Positions 8,503-21,333 are shown, counted from the stretch's first letter. The stretch is 64,000 nt of DNA from Mesorhizobium terrae (GCF_008727715.1 NZ_CP044218.1:868001-932000); one strand, 5' to 3'. Notes: generated by a model not told the origin, from the sequence alone. Program-made: numbers and translations.

Positions 8503-8527
8503 AATTGGCTAGATTAATTGACCAGTT
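8503..8527. promoter_or_regulatory. Candidate FadR-family operator before the lldR-like/lldD genes
   Basis: AATTGG-N13-CCAGTT is an imperfect dyad lying between the divergent DUF3422 and regulator genes. It has the same half-sites and 13-bp spacer as the dyad before glcD. It sits only four bases before the TTG I used as the regulator start, so either the site overlaps the leader or translation begins further downstream. Confidence 0.4.
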
Positions 8528-8530
8528 GGC

Positions 8531-9424
8531 TTGAATGCTCCTATTCTGCGCGGCAAAGGCTTTTTCTCGGGCATTTCCTTGAGCGACATCTTCTCCCGGA
8601 TCGATCATTCGCGCACCGCCGACGAAGTGGTGGGGCAGATCGAGGCCTTGATCCTGGAAGGCGTGCTGCGCCCGGGCGACCGGTTGCCGGGAGAGCGTGA
8701 CCTCGCGCGGCAGTTCGAAGTGTCGCGGCCGATCCTGCGCGATGCGTTGAAAGCGCTGGAGATGCGGGGCCTGCTCACCACCCGGCATGGCGGCGGCACC
8801 CATGTCGCCGACGTCATCGGCCAGGTTTTCTCCAAGCCGGTGATGGAGTTGATCTCGACGCATCGCAAGGCGGCGGCGGACTACCTCGAATACCGCCGCG
8901 AGATCGAAGGCGTCGCCGCCGAGTACGCCGCACGGCGCGCCACGCCCGACGACCTCGCGCTGCTCGATCGCATCATGGCGCGCATGGAGGAGGCGCATGG
9001 GTCCGGCGACTTCCAGCACGAAGCCGATATCGACGTCGAGTTCCACAACGCGGTCGGCGAATGCGCACACAACATCATCCTGTTGCACACGCTGCGCTCC
9101 TGTTACCGGCTGCTCTCCGACGGTGTTTTCCAGAACCGGCTGCTGGTGTTCACCCTGCCCGGCGCCCGCGAGGATCTGCTTGCCCAGCACCGCGCCATCC
9201 ATGCGGCCGTGAAAGCCGGCGACCCCGCCGCCGCGCGCAAGGCGGCGATGGACCACATCACCTATGTCGAGCGCGCCATGGCGCAGGCCGAACGCAGCGG
9301 CGATTGGCAACGCGTGTCGCGGCTCAGATTGAAACAGCGCGCCGGCGAGCAGGAGACCGCCCGCAGGCGCGGCCAGAACGAGACGGGCGCGGCAACGCGC
9401 GAAAGCGGAAAGACGACCCCATGA
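8531..9424 (+). CDS. FadR-subfamily GntR transcriptional regulator (LldR-like)
   Basis: The 297-residue regulator has an N-terminal GntR winged helix at about 33-95 (LPGERDLARQFEVSRPILRDA, then RHGGGTHV). A helical FCD ligand-binding domain follows at about 105-245, with the metal-binding pattern around DVEFHNAV and HRAIHAAVKAGD. The C-terminal 40 residues are basic and low in complexity. The start is a TTG at 8531; a TTG at 8579 is an alternative. Its TGA overlaps the lldD start (ATGA), so the two are co-translated. This arrangement points to control of lactate oxidation. Confidence 0.88.
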   Translation: MNAPILRGKGFFSGISLSDIFSRIDHSRTADEVVGQIEALILEGVLRPGDRLPGERDLARQFEVSRPILRDALKALEMRGLLTTRHGGGTHVADVIGQVFSKPVMELISTHRKAAADYLEYRREIEGVAAEYAARRATPDDLALLDRIMARMEEAHGSGDFQHEADIDVEFHNAVGECAHNIILLHTLRSCYRLLSDGVFQNRLLVFTLPGAREDLLAQHRAIHAAVKAGDPAAARKAAMDHITYVERAMAQAERSGDWQRVSRLRLKQRAGEQETARRRGQNETGAATRESGKTTP

Positions 9425-10557
9425 GCATGCTTCTCACCATCGACGACCTCAAGCAGCAGGCGCGGCGGCGCGTGCCGAAGATGTTCTTCGATTATGCCGA
9501 TTCAGGCTCGTGGACGGAGAGCACCTACCGAGCCAACGAGGAGGATTTCGGCAAGATCAAACTGCGCCAGCGTGTGCTGGTCGACATGGACAACCGCTCG
9601 CTCGCCTCGACCATGATCGGTGAGGCTGTGTCGATGCCGGTGGCGTTGGCGCCGACGGGCTCGACCGGCATGCAGCATGCCGACGGCGAGATGCTGGCGG
9701 CGCAGGCGGCGGAAGAATTCGGCGTGCCGTTCACGCTGTCGACCATGAGCATCTGCTCGATCGAGGATGTCGCCTCGGTGACGAAGAAGCCGTTCTGGTT
9801 CCAGCTCTATGTCATGCGCGACAAGGATTTCGTGCTCAATCTGATCGACCGCGCCAAGGCGGCGAAATGTTCGGCGCTGGTTCTGACGCTCGACCTGCAG
9901 ATCCTCGCCCAGCGCCACAAGGATCTGCGCAACGGTCTGTCGGCGCCGCCCAAGATGACGCTGCCCAACATAATCGACATGGCGATCCGGCCAGGCTGGT
10001 GCCTGGGCATGCTGCGCACCAAGCGCCGCACCTTCCGCAACATCGCCGGCCACGCCAAGGGCGTCGGCGACCTCTCCTCGCTGATATCGTGGACCCACGA
10101 GCAGTTCGATCCGCGCCTGTCCTGGGCCGACGTCGAATGGATCAGGCAGCGTTGGGGCGGCAAGCTGATCCTGAAAGGCATCCTCGACAAGGAAGATGCC
10201 ATCCTCGCCGCCAAGACCGGCGCCGACGCCATCATCGTTTCCAACCATGGCGGCCGGCAGCTCGATGGCGCCCCATCCTCCATCTCCGTCCTGGAAAAGA
10301 TCGTCGATGCCGTCGGCGACCAGATCGAGGTGCATATGGATGGCGGCATCCGCTCGGGTCAGGATGTGCTGAAGGCGCTCTGCCTCGGCGCCAAGGGCAC
10401 CTATATCGGCAGGCCGTTCCTCTACGGGTTGGGCGCCGCCGGCAAGGCGGGCGTGACCCAGGCTCTTGAAATCATCCGCAAGGAGCTGGATATGACGCTG
10501 GCGCTTTGCGGCAAGCGCGATATCAAGGATGCCAGCAGGGACATGCTTCACCGCTAA
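9421..10557 (+). CDS. lldD: FMN-dependent L-lactate dehydrogenase
   Basis: The 378-residue member of the FMN-dependent alpha-hydroxyacid dehydrogenase family oxidises L-lactate to pyruvate and feeds electrons to the respiratory chain at the membrane. It has the typical N-terminal KMFFDYADSGSWTE. The active-site segment SNHGGRQLDG contains the catalytic His276, and the C-terminal FMN phosphate loop is HMDGGIRSGQDVLKA. Length and motif order are normal for LldD. The ATG overlaps the stop of the FadR-family regulator by four bases. Other 2-hydroxyacids (glycolate, mandelate) are possible substrates, but the context favours lactate. Confidence 0.92.
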   Translation: MSMLLTIDDLKQQARRRVPKMFFDYADSGSWTESTYRANEEDFGKIKLRQRVLVDMDNRSLASTMIGEAVSMPVALAPTGSTGMQHADGEMLAAQAAEEFGVPFTLSTMSICSIEDVASVTKKPFWFQLYVMRDKDFVLNLIDRAKAAKCSALVLTLDLQILAQRHKDLRNGLSAPPKMTLPNIIDMAIRPGWCLGMLRTKRRTFRNIAGHAKGVGDLSSLISWTHEQFDPRLSWADVEWIRQRWGGKLILKGILDKEDAILAAKTGADAIIVSNHGGRQLDGAPSSISVLEKIVDAVGDQIEVHMDGGIRSGQDVLKALCLGAKGTYIGRPFLYGLGAAGKAGVTQALEIIRKELDMTLALCGKRDIKDASRDMLHR

Positions 10558-10584
10558 GCTCGCCATTCCAGACACCCACTCGAT

Positions 10585-11343
10585 TTGAAAGCATCTCCTT
10601 TTTTGACCGAAGGCATTCATTTCCTCGACGCCCGCGCACCGGACGGCATGCGCCTCTACGCCATCGGCGACGTGCACGGGCGGCTTGACCTGCTCACCGC
10701 CATGCACGAACGCATCGCAGCCGAACTCGAGCGCGACCGGCCCGCCGACTGGCGCATCGTCCATCTCGGCGACTATGTCGACCGCGGCCCGGATTCGAAG
10801 GGTGTGATCGATTTCCTGATCGCCGCGCAGCAGCGCGACCCGCGCATGATCGCACTTGCCGGCAACCACGACATCGGTTTCCTCGATTTTCTTGCCATGC
10901 CCGACGCGGAAGGCTTGTTCGCGCGTTATGGCGGCCGCGAGACTGCGCTGTCCTATGGCGTCGCCATCGACTTCAGCGACCCGGCCTCGGTCGAGCAAGG
11001 CTGGAAAGATCTGGTCCGTGCCGTGTCGCCCGAACAGAGGCGGTTCCTGCACGAACTACCTTATTCGGCCTCATTCGGCGATTTCTTCTTCTGCCATGCC
11101 GGCGTAAGGCCGGGCATCGCGTTGGAACGACAGGCCCATGACGATCTGATCTGGATCCGCACCGCCTTCCACAATCATCCGGGGCTCTACGAAAAGATCA
11201 TCGTGCACGGCCATACACCGCAGCCGGAAGCCGAGCTGATGCCCAACCGCGTCAATGTCGATACCGGCGCCTGGCAGACGGGCATTCTGACGGCGCTCGT
11301 CGTCGACGGCGTAGAAAAACGGGTCCTGACCGCGACGGGATAA
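10585..11343 (+). CDS. PPP-type metallophosphoesterase (serine/threonine phosphatase-like)
   Basis: The roughly 252-residue cytoplasmic phosphatase has the ordered PPP motifs GDVHGRLD, GDYVDRGPDSKG and AGNHD, then CHAGVRPG and VHGHTPQPE. These bind two metal ions. The substrate may be phosphoprotein or a dinucleotide such as Ap4A and cannot be decided. The first in-frame start is TTG 10585; ATG 10648, just before RLYAIGDVHG, would give 231 residues. It begins 27 bp after lldD and could be co-transcribed with it. It converges on thiD with only two bases between. Confidence 0.85.
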   Translation: MKASPFLTEGIHFLDARAPDGMRLYAIGDVHGRLDLLTAMHERIAAELERDRPADWRIVHLGDYVDRGPDSKGVIDFLIAAQQRDPRMIALAGNHDIGFLDFLAMPDAEGLFARYGGRETALSYGVAIDFSDPASVEQGWKDLVRAVSPEQRRFLHELPYSASFGDFFFCHAGVRPGIALERQAHDDLIWIRTAFHNHPGLYEKIIVHGHTPQPEAELMPNRVNVDTGAWQTGILTALVVDGVEKRVLTATG

Positions 11344-11345
11344 GG

Positions 11346-12098
11346 TTAGCGCCGCGCCCGGCTTAGTTTGTCGAAGACATGGTCCTTGCCCCTGGCCACA
11401 GCCGTCTCAAGATCGTCGCCGAGGCCGAGGCGGGCGGCGATCGCGCTGGCCAGCATGCAGCCGGTGCCACGCATCTGGACATCGAGGCGTGGCGCCTCGA
11501 ACGGCAAGGGCTGCCGGCCAATGCGGACCAGCAGATCGGCCGAGCGATCGCCATCGGCATGGCCGCCCTTGACCAATAAGGCAGGTCCGCCGGCCTCCGC
11601 CAGTTCCCGGGCGTGATGGATGATCTCGCCTTCATTCGTCGTCAGTGAAACGCCACTCAGCAAGGCGAGTTCCGGCAGATTGGGCGTCACGAGACTGCAC
11701 AGCGGCATCAGCTTGCGCTTGAGACAAGCGACCGCATCGGCCGCCAGCAAGGCGCGTCCCGAACTCGATGCCAGCACCGGATCGAGCACCACGGGCAATG
11801 GCGGCCGGCTGGCAAGCACGGAGGCGACCGCATTTATGGCATCGACGGTGCCCAGCATGCCGATCTTGACCGCGACGATCGCATTGGCGGCGAAAGCCGC
11901 CCGCATCTGCGCGGCGATGAGATCGGGCGGCATCTGTTCCACCCGCTCGACGGCGTGATGCGTCTGCACGGTCACCGCCGTCACCGCGAGACAGGAACGC
12001 AGGCCGAAAGCCGAGACGGTCTCGACATCGCGGGCGATGCCGGCACCGCCGCTCGAATCCGAACCGGCGACGATCAGCACATGCTTCTCGACACTCAT
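11346..12098 (-). CDS. thiD: Hydroxymethylpyrimidine/phosphomethylpyrimidine kinase ThiD
   Basis: ThiD phosphorylates HMP and HMP-phosphate to the pyrophosphate used by ThiE in thiamin synthesis. The 250-residue ribokinase-fold protein begins with LIVAGSDSSGGAGI, the substrate-binding signature. It has VLDPVLASSSG in the middle and RGTGCMLASAIAA near the C-terminus, the anion hole and catalytic Asp/Cys region. I took the ATG at 12098 because it overlaps the thiE stop (ATGA); an ATG two codons earlier is possible. It is the last gene of the thi operon. Confidence 0.92.
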   Translation of the reverse strand: MSVEKHVLIVAGSDSSGGAGIARDVETVSAFGLRSCLAVTAVTVQTHHAVERVEQMPPDLIAAQMRAAFAANAIVAVKIGMLGTVDAINAVASVLASRPPLPVVLDPVLASSSGRALLAADAVACLKRKLMPLCSLVTPNLPELALLSGVSLTTNEGEIIHHARELAEAGGPALLVKGGHADGDRSADLLVRIGRQPLPFEAPRLDVQMRGTGCMLASAIAARLGLGDDLETAVARGKDHVFDKLSRARR

Positions 12099-12700
12099 CG
12101 CCATCGCGCCGTCGCCGCAAGCCATTCGCGCGTGCGCGCCTCGGGGTCGGCGTTCAGCGTGATATCGGTCACCACCGCCGCGCTGTCGGCGCCTTGCGCA
12201 AAGACGCCGTCGATACGCGCGACGTTCAGCCCGCCAATGGCAACCAGCGGCAACCTGCCCGCGCGGCGCTTCCATTCCGCGATGCGATCAAGCCCCTGCG
12301 GCGCCCATTTCATCGCCTTCAGGATGGTCGGATAGACCGGCCCCAGCGCGACATAGTCCGGCTCGGCGGCGAGTGCCGTTTCCAGCTCGTCATGGTCATG
12401 GGTGCTGAGGCCCAGCTTCAGCCCGGCGCGGCGGATCGCAGCAACATCCGCGTCCGCCAGATCTTCCTGGCCGAGGTGAATGAAGTCGCAGCCCTCGTCG
12501 ATGGCAAGCCGCCAGTGGTCGTTGACGATGAGCTGGCAATCGTGGCGTTCGCAGACGGCCCTGGCGGCGCGGATTTCGCCGCGCAGCGACGGCTCGGTTC
12601 CTTCCTTGACGCGCAGCTGAACCAGCTTCACGCCGAGCGGCACCAGCCGCTCAATCCAGGTGGCGGAGGGAACGATGAGGTAGAACGGGTCGAGTTTCAT
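12095..12700 (-). CDS. thiE: Thiamine phosphate synthase ThiE
   Basis: ThiE joins HMP-pyrophosphate and thiazole phosphate to make thiamine monophosphate. The 201-residue TIM-barrel protein has QLRVKEG near residue 28, [10 protein letters not shown] (substrate loop) near 60, [10 protein letters not shown] near 75 and [11 protein letters not shown] near 165. It overlaps thiG upstream and thiD downstream by four bases each, so all three are tightly coupled. Confidence 0.9.
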   Translation of the reverse strand: MKLDPFYLIVPSATWIERLVPLGVKLVQLRVKEGTEPSLRGEIRAARAVCERHDCQLIVNDHWRLAIDEGCDFIHLGQEDLADADVAAIRRAGLKLGLSTHDHDELETALAAEPDYVALGPVYPTILKAMKWAPQGLDRIAEWKRRAGRLPLVAIGGLNVARIDGVFAQGADSAAVVTDITLNADPEARTREWLAATARWR

Positions 12701-13470
12701 GAGAAGACCGCCATGCCGATAACGGGAGTGGATGGAACCGCCATATCGCGCGGTTCGAGCAGGCCAGCGAGTAATGCCTCGCGTCCTGCCTCGACGGCTT
12801 TGGCGAAGGCTCTTGCCATGGCAACCGGGTCGCCAGCCTTGGCCACCGCCGTGTTGAGCAGCACCGCGTCGTAGCCGAGCTCCATCACCGCTGCAGCGTG
12901 GGAAGGACGACCGATGCCGGCATCGACGATCAAGGGAACATCGGGAAAATGCCCGCGCAGCGAACGCAAGGTGTCAATATTCTGCGGGCCACGCGCCGAG
13001 CCGATCGGCGCGCACCACGGCATCAGCAATTTGCAGCCGGCCTCCAGCAGGCGCTCGGCGACGACAAGGTCATCGGTGGTGTAAGGGAACACCTCGAAAC
13101 CTTCCTGAACCAGGATACGCGCCGCTTCGACCAGGCCGAACACATCCGGCTGCAGCGTGTCGTGATTGCCGATGATTTCGAGTTTGATCCAGCTGGTGCC
13201 GAACACGTCGCGCGCCATCCGCGCGGTGGTGATGGCTTCCTTGACGGAGTGGCAGCCGGCGGTGTTGGGCAAGACGCGGGCGCCGAGCGCCTGGATCAGC
13301 TCCCAGAATTGCCCGCCCGACTTGCCGCCCGCCGCTTCGCGCCGCAACGACACGGTGACCACCTGCGTGCCTGACGCCTTGACCGCCCCGGCCATGATCG
13401 ACGGCGACGGATAAAGCGCGGTACCGAGCAGCAGGCGGGACGAGACTTCCGCGTCATAGAGTTTCAACAT
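12697..13470 (-). CDS. thiG: Thiazole synthase ThiG
   Basis: ThiG builds the thiazole phosphate of thiamin from deoxyxylulose phosphate, dehydroglycine (from ThiO) and sulfur carried by ThiS. The 257-residue TIM barrel has [10 protein letters not shown] at the start, [11 protein letters not shown] with the Schiff-base lysine, [13 protein letters not shown] and [13 protein letters not shown]. The frame is open further upstream, but the ATG at 13470 (MLKLYDAE) gives the normal length and falls two bases after thiS ends. Confidence 0.93.
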   Translation of the reverse strand: MLKLYDAEVSSRLLLGTALYPSPSIMAGAVKASGTQVVTVSLRREAAGGKSGGQFWELIQALGARVLPNTAGCHSVKEAITTARMARDVFGTSWIKLEIIGNHDTLQPDVFGLVEAARILVQEGFEVFPYTTDDLVVAERLLEAGCKLLMPWCAPIGSARGPQNIDTLRSLRGHFPDVPLIVDAGIGRPSHAAAVMELGYDAVLLNTAVAKAGDPVAMARAFAKAVEAGREALLAGLLEPRDMAVPSTPVIGMAVFS

Positions 13471-13472
13471 GG

Positions 13473-13653
13473 TCAGCCTCCCTTCATCGGTGACAGGATT
13501 TCGATGCGGTCGCCCTCGGCGAGCCGGCAACCGGAGCGCTCCCTGGCAGGTACTACCTCGCCATTGAGCGCGGTGGCGAGCCAGCCACCCTCATAGTCGA
13601 GTTCGGCAAGCAGCCCCGCGAGCGTGACGGCGGTAACCTCGTGGGTCTCGCCA

Positions 13654-13670
<17 letters not shown>
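13473..13670 (-). CDS. thiS: Sulfur carrier protein ThiS
   Basis: This is the 65-residue ubiquitin-fold sulfur carrier. It starts [12 protein letters not shown] and ends in the obligatory Gly-Gly, the residue that becomes a thiocarboxylate and delivers sulfur to ThiG. It overlaps the end of thiO by 17 bases and precedes thiG directly. The size is normal for the family. Confidence 0.92.
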
Positions 13671-16696
<3,026 letters not shown>

Positions 16697-16936
16697 GCCT
16701 CAAGGGTGAACGACAAGCCGCATGATTGTCAACAGGGATGTGGAAAGGCGACGGCAAGCGCGCCGAGAGTCAAATAACTTCGTGGTGCAGGATCAATAGC
16801 TTACGGAAAAACGGGTGCCAGACGCCGCGAAACGAATTCACAAGGGTCCGTTCGCGCGCATTTTAAGGCCTTTCCCGTTCAAACGACCGGCTTTTCAGCA
16901 CGTTTCGCGTTCTGCGTTTTGGCACCGGCCATCGTC

Positions 16937-19900
16937 CTAGAACCTGACATTCAAATCGGCCCTGACGCCATGGTCGCGGGCGTTGGCGGCGAGCTGGCCC
17001 TGGTAGGAGATGCCGAGTGTGGTGGTCGGTGTCAGCGCGACGTCGAAGCCCGCCTCGAGTGCTGCGCTTTCGCGTGCGATCGGCGCGCCGGCGATGGTGA
17101 AGGCATTGCTGCCGGCGAAGGCCTGGGTGACATTGGGCGTGACATCGCCGAAACCATGGCGCCAGCCGATCATGCCGCGCGCCGTCGCCTTGACCGCGCC
17201 GAGGTCGAAGTCGGTAGATGCCCGTAGGCCAAAGGTGGTGAAGGTGATGGCGTTGGAGCTGCTGCGGACCGTCAGCGCCGCCGCCCCGCCTTTCTCACTG
17301 AAAGCATTGGTGTGGACATTGACGTAAGCCAGGTTGGCGAAGGGCTCGAAGGCGAGATTGCCGGCCTTCATGCCATAACCGAGTTCGCCGAAGATCTGCG
17401 TGGTGCCGGTACGATAGCTGGACGACAGCGCGTCGGTGAAACCGGGGAAAGACACGGATCGACCGCTGTCGATGTCGCTCCAGGTGTAGGCAAGGCCGGA
17501 GCGCAAGGAGAGCGCACCCCATTGCGTGCCGCCATAGGCGCCGAGATGATAGTTGTCGCTGGAGGCAGATGACCGTCTGTCATCCACCTTGAACGAAGAA
17601 TGGCTGTAGCCGGCAAGGAAACCGAGCCGCCAGTCGTCGGTGACGAGGCCGTCGATGCCGGTGACAAAACCGCCGGTCGAGCGCGACAGCTTTGCCGCAT
17701 TGCCATCGCTGTCGGTCCAGCCCCATGAACCGAAGGCCGAACCCCAGACGCCGTAACGTTCGGCAGCCGATGCTGTCGCTGGACTCGCCGACGCGATCGA
17801 AGCCGTCGCCTCCAGCGCGGCATTGCCGCCCGCCGCTTCGTCATAACCCATCAAAGGCAGCGGCGCGGCACCAACCGTCTCGAAGGCAGAACGGAGCCGG
17901 TCATTCATCGCCGCGCGTATCAGGCGGCTATCTTCGATCAATGCCGTCACCGTCGAGGCATGCACCTCACCCGACAGGCCATCGAAGGCGGAACGAGCCT
18001 GATCGATAGACAGCGATGCGACGGCGCCGATCAGGGGATTGTCCAGGCTCATGCCGTCCAGCGCCGAAGCCGTGGCGATCTGGTTCGGCGTCTGGCCGAC
18101 CGAGGCGAAGGCGAGCCCGCTGCGGACGACATCGAGATAGGCGGAATTCGGATCGTAGGCCAGCGCCGGTGCCAGGAACGGAGAACTGGTAGCAGCCGAC
18201 AGGCCGGCGAAGGTGCCGGCAACGCCGCCACCGGCGGTCAGGATGGTGTAGCGATGGCCAAGCTGGAGCGGGCCCGAAATCGAGACGGTACCGCCGGCAA
18301 GCGTCGCCGTGCCGGTCACCGCGATGCGATCGGACTGACCGGCCGCATTGGTTTCGACCGCGTAGGTCGAGCCCGGATCGAAGGCGATGTTGCCCGCCAC
18401 GTTCAACGTCCCGATCGAATTGCCAGGCGCGACGGTGCCGGCAACAGTGACGGAGCCGACCTGTCCTCCTCCTTCCAGCCGGCCGGCAGTGCCGACCAGG
18501 AGAGTGCCGCCAAGCTTGCTGTCAACGGAAAGCGCGCCGCCCAGAACCACAGTCTCACCGGTGAAAAGGCTTGCGTCGGAGGTGAGCACCGTTCGCCCGG
18601 CGAGTACGTTGATCAAGCCATTGCCGACGATCGATTGGGAAAACAGATAGTTCGAGGCGGTGTGGTTGAAATTGATTTCGCCCGTTCCGTCGCCGAACTC
18701 GATGCCGAGGGCAGCGTCGACAAACCCCGGTGCCATCGCCGTCTCGCCTTTATCCGCACCGATGTTGAGAACTCCGCTCGAACCGGGCTTAACGGCGATG
18801 TCGAGGACGGAAGCCAGGGCAATCCGCCCCCCGTCGGTGACGGTCACCGTACCATTGCCGAAGTTGCCGACGAGCAACGCACTGTTTTGCCAAAGCGAGC
18901 CGGCTCCCGTGACGATCGCGGCGCCACCACTGCCCACCGCAACGCCGATGATCGTTTCCTCTCCGGTTGAGCGGACGACGGCGCCGTCCGCGACGGTCAG
19001 GCTCCCGGCCCCCCCATAACCGAGGCCAATTCCATGAGCCGTTTCCAGCAGCGATCCGGCACCGGAGACAAAGATCCGGCCGCTTGCCCCATTCTCCGAC
19101 CCCGAAAAAAGGTAATCCGCCGTGACCTTGCCGCCATTGGTTATCTCCAATTCCCCGGCGCCGGCGAAGCCGAGACCAATGCCCTCGGTGACCGCCCATG
19201 CCGAGCCGCTGCCGTCGACCCTGACGAAGCCGGTCGACGTCGATTGCGCGCCAACGACAGCCGTCAGACTGACAGCAACGCCACCATTTTCCAAAGATAG
19301 CCGCCCGGTTCCTTGCGAACCGACGAGCAGTTCGTTGTCTGTGAGCCAAGATGAGCCTGCGCCGGTCACAGTCACCTGCCCCAGAGAACCCAGCTGCCGA
19401 CCAATAGTCGAACTGTTGTTGGTCAAGACTTGACCGGAATCGGCGACGGTAAGGTGTCCTTCGCCGTTTTGACCAATCGTGAGATTGTCTTCGTTGAACC
19501 ACATCGATCCGGCGCCGCTGACCGTTGCAAAACCAACCCCGCCGGCGAAGTAGCCCAGCACGGCTGCTTCATTTTGCAATCGGGCACCACCTTCGACGGT
19601 GAGCGTGCCGACACCCAGTTCGCCCACGTAAAGGCCGTTGTTGACATCAAAGGTCGAATTCGCGCCGCGGACGCGCACCGACCCGTTCGCCCCCGGCAGG
19701 CTGCCGATCGCCCCATAGTCGGCGACTTTAAGTTCGCCCTCCGATATCTCCAGAGAACCTTGTGCCAATCGGCCGACAAGCAAACTCTGAATATCGATGG
19801 AAGAACCCGGTGCGTTGAAGACGGTGCCGTTGGGCGCCACGACATCGATGGTCACCGGGTCGAGAGCGGTGGGTGCGGCGCCGCCATTCCAATTGGCCCC

Positions 19901-20032
19901 ATCGAACCAATTCGCGGACGTGCTTCCATTCCAGACCGCTTGCGCCACGGCCTGGCCGAGCCAGGCCGCCAACAGGACACAGGTGGCAAAGCCCAGCCGG
20001 CCCAGCGGCCATCGCGCGTCAAATCCCCCCAT
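16937..20032 (-). CDS. Type V autotransporter with T5SS/PEP-CTERM-associated repeats
   Basis: This is a large surface protein of 1031 residues if started at 20032 (a start at 20086 would add 18). The N-terminus is a signal peptide (basic run, then FATCVLLAAWLGQAVAQA). The passenger contains roughly eight imperfect repeats of about 45 residues, such as GAGSLWQNSALLVGNFGNG and TVTVTDGGRI, matching the T5SS/PEP-CTERM-associated repeat. A PATR-type segment with GTVAPGNSIGTLNV follows. The last ~270 residues (from about YGVWGSAFGSWGWTD) form an autotransporter beta-barrel ending in aromatic F. Function (adhesion or biofilm) is inferred. An AraC gene lies directly upstream on the same strand. Confidence 0.88.
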   Translation of the reverse strand: MGGFDARWPLGRLGFATCVLLAAWLGQAVAQAVWNGSTSANWFDGANWNGGAAPTALDPVTIDVVAPNGTVFNAPGSSIDIQSLLVGRLAQGSLEISEGELKVADYGAIGSLPGANGSVRVRGANSTFDVNNGLYVGELGVGTLTVEGGARLQNEAAVLGYFAGGVGFATVSGAGSMWFNEDNLTIGQNGEGHLTVADSGQVLTNNSSTIGRQLGSLGQVTVTGAGSSWLTDNELLVGSQGTGRLSLENGGVAVSLTAVVGAQSTSTGFVRVDGSGSAWAVTEGIGLGFAGAGELEITNGGKVTADYLFSGSENGASGRIFVSGAGSLLETAHGIGLGYGGAGSLTVADGAVVRSTGEETIIGVAVGSGGAAIVTGAGSLWQNSALLVGNFGNGTVTVTDGGRIALASVLDIAVKPGSSGVLNIGADKGETAMAPGFVDAALGIEFGDGTGEINFNHTASNYLFSQSIVGNGLINVLAGRTVLTSDASLFTGETVVLGGALSVDSKLGGTLLVGTAGRLEGGGQVGSVTVAGTVAPGNSIGTLNVAGNIAFDPGSTYAVETNAAGQSDRIAVTGTATLAGGTVSISGPLQLGHRYTILTAGGGVAGTFAGLSAATSSPFLAPALAYDPNSAYLDVVRSGLAFASVGQTPNQIATASALDGMSLDNPLIGAVASLSIDQARSAFDGLSGEVHASTVTALIEDSRLIRAAMNDRLRSAFETVGAAPLPLMGYDEAAGGNAALEATASIASASPATASAAERYGVWGSAFGSWGWTDSDGNAAKLSRSTGGFVTGIDGLVTDDWRLGFLAGYSHSSFKVDDRRSSASSDNYHLGAYGGTQWGALSLRSGLAYTWSDIDSGRSVSFPGFTDALSSSYRTGTTQIFGELGYGMKAGNLAFEPFANLAYVNVHTNAFSEKGGAAALTVRSSSNAITFTTFGLRASTDFDLGAVKATARGMIGWRHGFGDVTPNVTQAFAGSNAFTIAGAPIARESAALEAGFDVALTPTTTLGISYQGQLAANARDHGVRADLNVRF

Positions 20033-20140
20033 CGGCAGTCGTCTCTCCGCTGAATCGCGATCGATGACGGACGATAATCGCAGCACCGACTGCGCGCTTG
20101 GGCTGGCGCGAAGCGAAATCCGGCCTGGGGCGAAGTGCTA

Positions 20141-21124
20141 CTAGCCGTCGTTATTTTCCCGCGCGGCGGCGGCGCGGATCTCGGACGGCGTGGCGCCGTA
20201 GCGGCGGCGAAAGACACGATTGAAATAGGAAAGATCGCCGAAGCCCGCATCGAGGGCGATGACGCCGATGGGCAGCTTGTCCAGGCGCGGGTCGGTCAAC
20301 AGGCGATGGATACGCGCCAGGCGTTGCTCGAGCACGAATTCCGAAAAAGTGGTTCCTTCCGCATCGAACAGCATCTGCAGGTAGCGCGGGCTGATGGATT
20401 GCCTGGCCGCGACCTGGCGCACGCCGAGATCGGGACGCGTGAGGTTTTCGGCGATATAGGCGCGGACCGCAGCCAGCCGGGCGGCGCGCAGGCCGCGACG
20501 GCGCGCCAGGTCGGCGGTATCGGCATCGGCGCCCAGGGTCAGCGCCACCAGGTCACGAATATGGGTGGCGAACATGAGCCGCGCCTCGGGCGCCGTGCGG
20601 TCCAGCGTGAGGCGCAAGGCGGCGACATAGCCGGCAAGCACGGCCAGCGCCTTGCCGCGCCGATCCAACGGGCGCATGACGGCGCCCTCGACATCGCGGA
20701 CCATAGTCTGCAGCCCCCGCGCCGGCAGCTTCAACTGGGTGAGCGAATAGTTCTGGCTGCAGCGGAAACGGCCGGGGACACCGTTCGCCCAAAGCACCGC
20801 GCCGCCCGGTTCAAGCTGCAACTCCCTGCCGCATTGTTGGCCCGTCGCTTGCCCGGCCAGGGACAGGATCAGGATAAGATCGTCGTCGCCATCGGCGACG
20901 AGGCCGGGCGGGCGCTCTATGCGCAGGCTGGAGCTGCTGCCCCAGGTGATCGACAGGCCCGGCAAGTGCTGCAACGCCATCCGCGCGTGGAATGGCTCGT
21001 CCTGGTTGACGGGGGTGACGTCGCTTTTCAGCACGGCGCGGCTGAACACCTCACGCCAGGCGTCGAGGCGCTTTTGTCCGGGCAGCCGTTCGGACGAGAA
21101 CTGCAAAAGATGCGCGGCGTTCAA
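20141..21124 (-). CDS. AraC-family transcriptional regulator
   Basis: The 327-residue regulator has an N-terminal sensor region of the AraC-binding type (LPGQKRLDAWREVFSRAV, resembling TfdR/FeaR-like members). Two C-terminal helix-turn-helix motifs lie at about 235-315; the second contains IALDAGFGDLSYFNRVFRR and YGATPSEIR. The start is a TTG at 21124. It lies about 110 bp upstream of the autotransporter on the same strand and is a natural candidate for its activator. The ligand is unknown. Confidence 0.88.
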   Translation of the reverse strand: MNAAHLLQFSSERLPGQKRLDAWREVFSRAVLKSDVTPVNQDEPFHARMALQHLPGLSITWGSSSSLRIERPPGLVADGDDDLILILSLAGQATGQQCGRELQLEPGGAVLWANGVPGRFRCSQNYSLTQLKLPARGLQTMVRDVEGAVMRPLDRRGKALAVLAGYVAALRLTLDRTAPEARLMFATHIRDLVALTLGADADTADLARRRGLRAARLAAVRAYIAENLTRPDLGVRQVAARQSISPRYLQMLFDAEGTTFSEFVLEQRLARIHRLLTDPRLDKLPIGVIALDAGFGDLSYFNRVFRRRYGATPSEIRAAAARENNDG

Positions 21125-21333
21125 CCTTTTCCCCCGGTCGGTCGACGCATGCCGGGCGACGCAAGCGTCGCCGCGAGCCCTGATGACAGGCTCATCCTAG
21201 CGCCAGAACAGGCGCGGCGTCGAGTTTCGAGGGTGGGACGGATCGATCCGCGAGCGCCACAAGGTCGCTCGTCGGCAGATGCCGGCGGTTTCGCGCCATT
21301 GGAAACCGGTGCGAACGGCAGCTGTCAAAAAGA

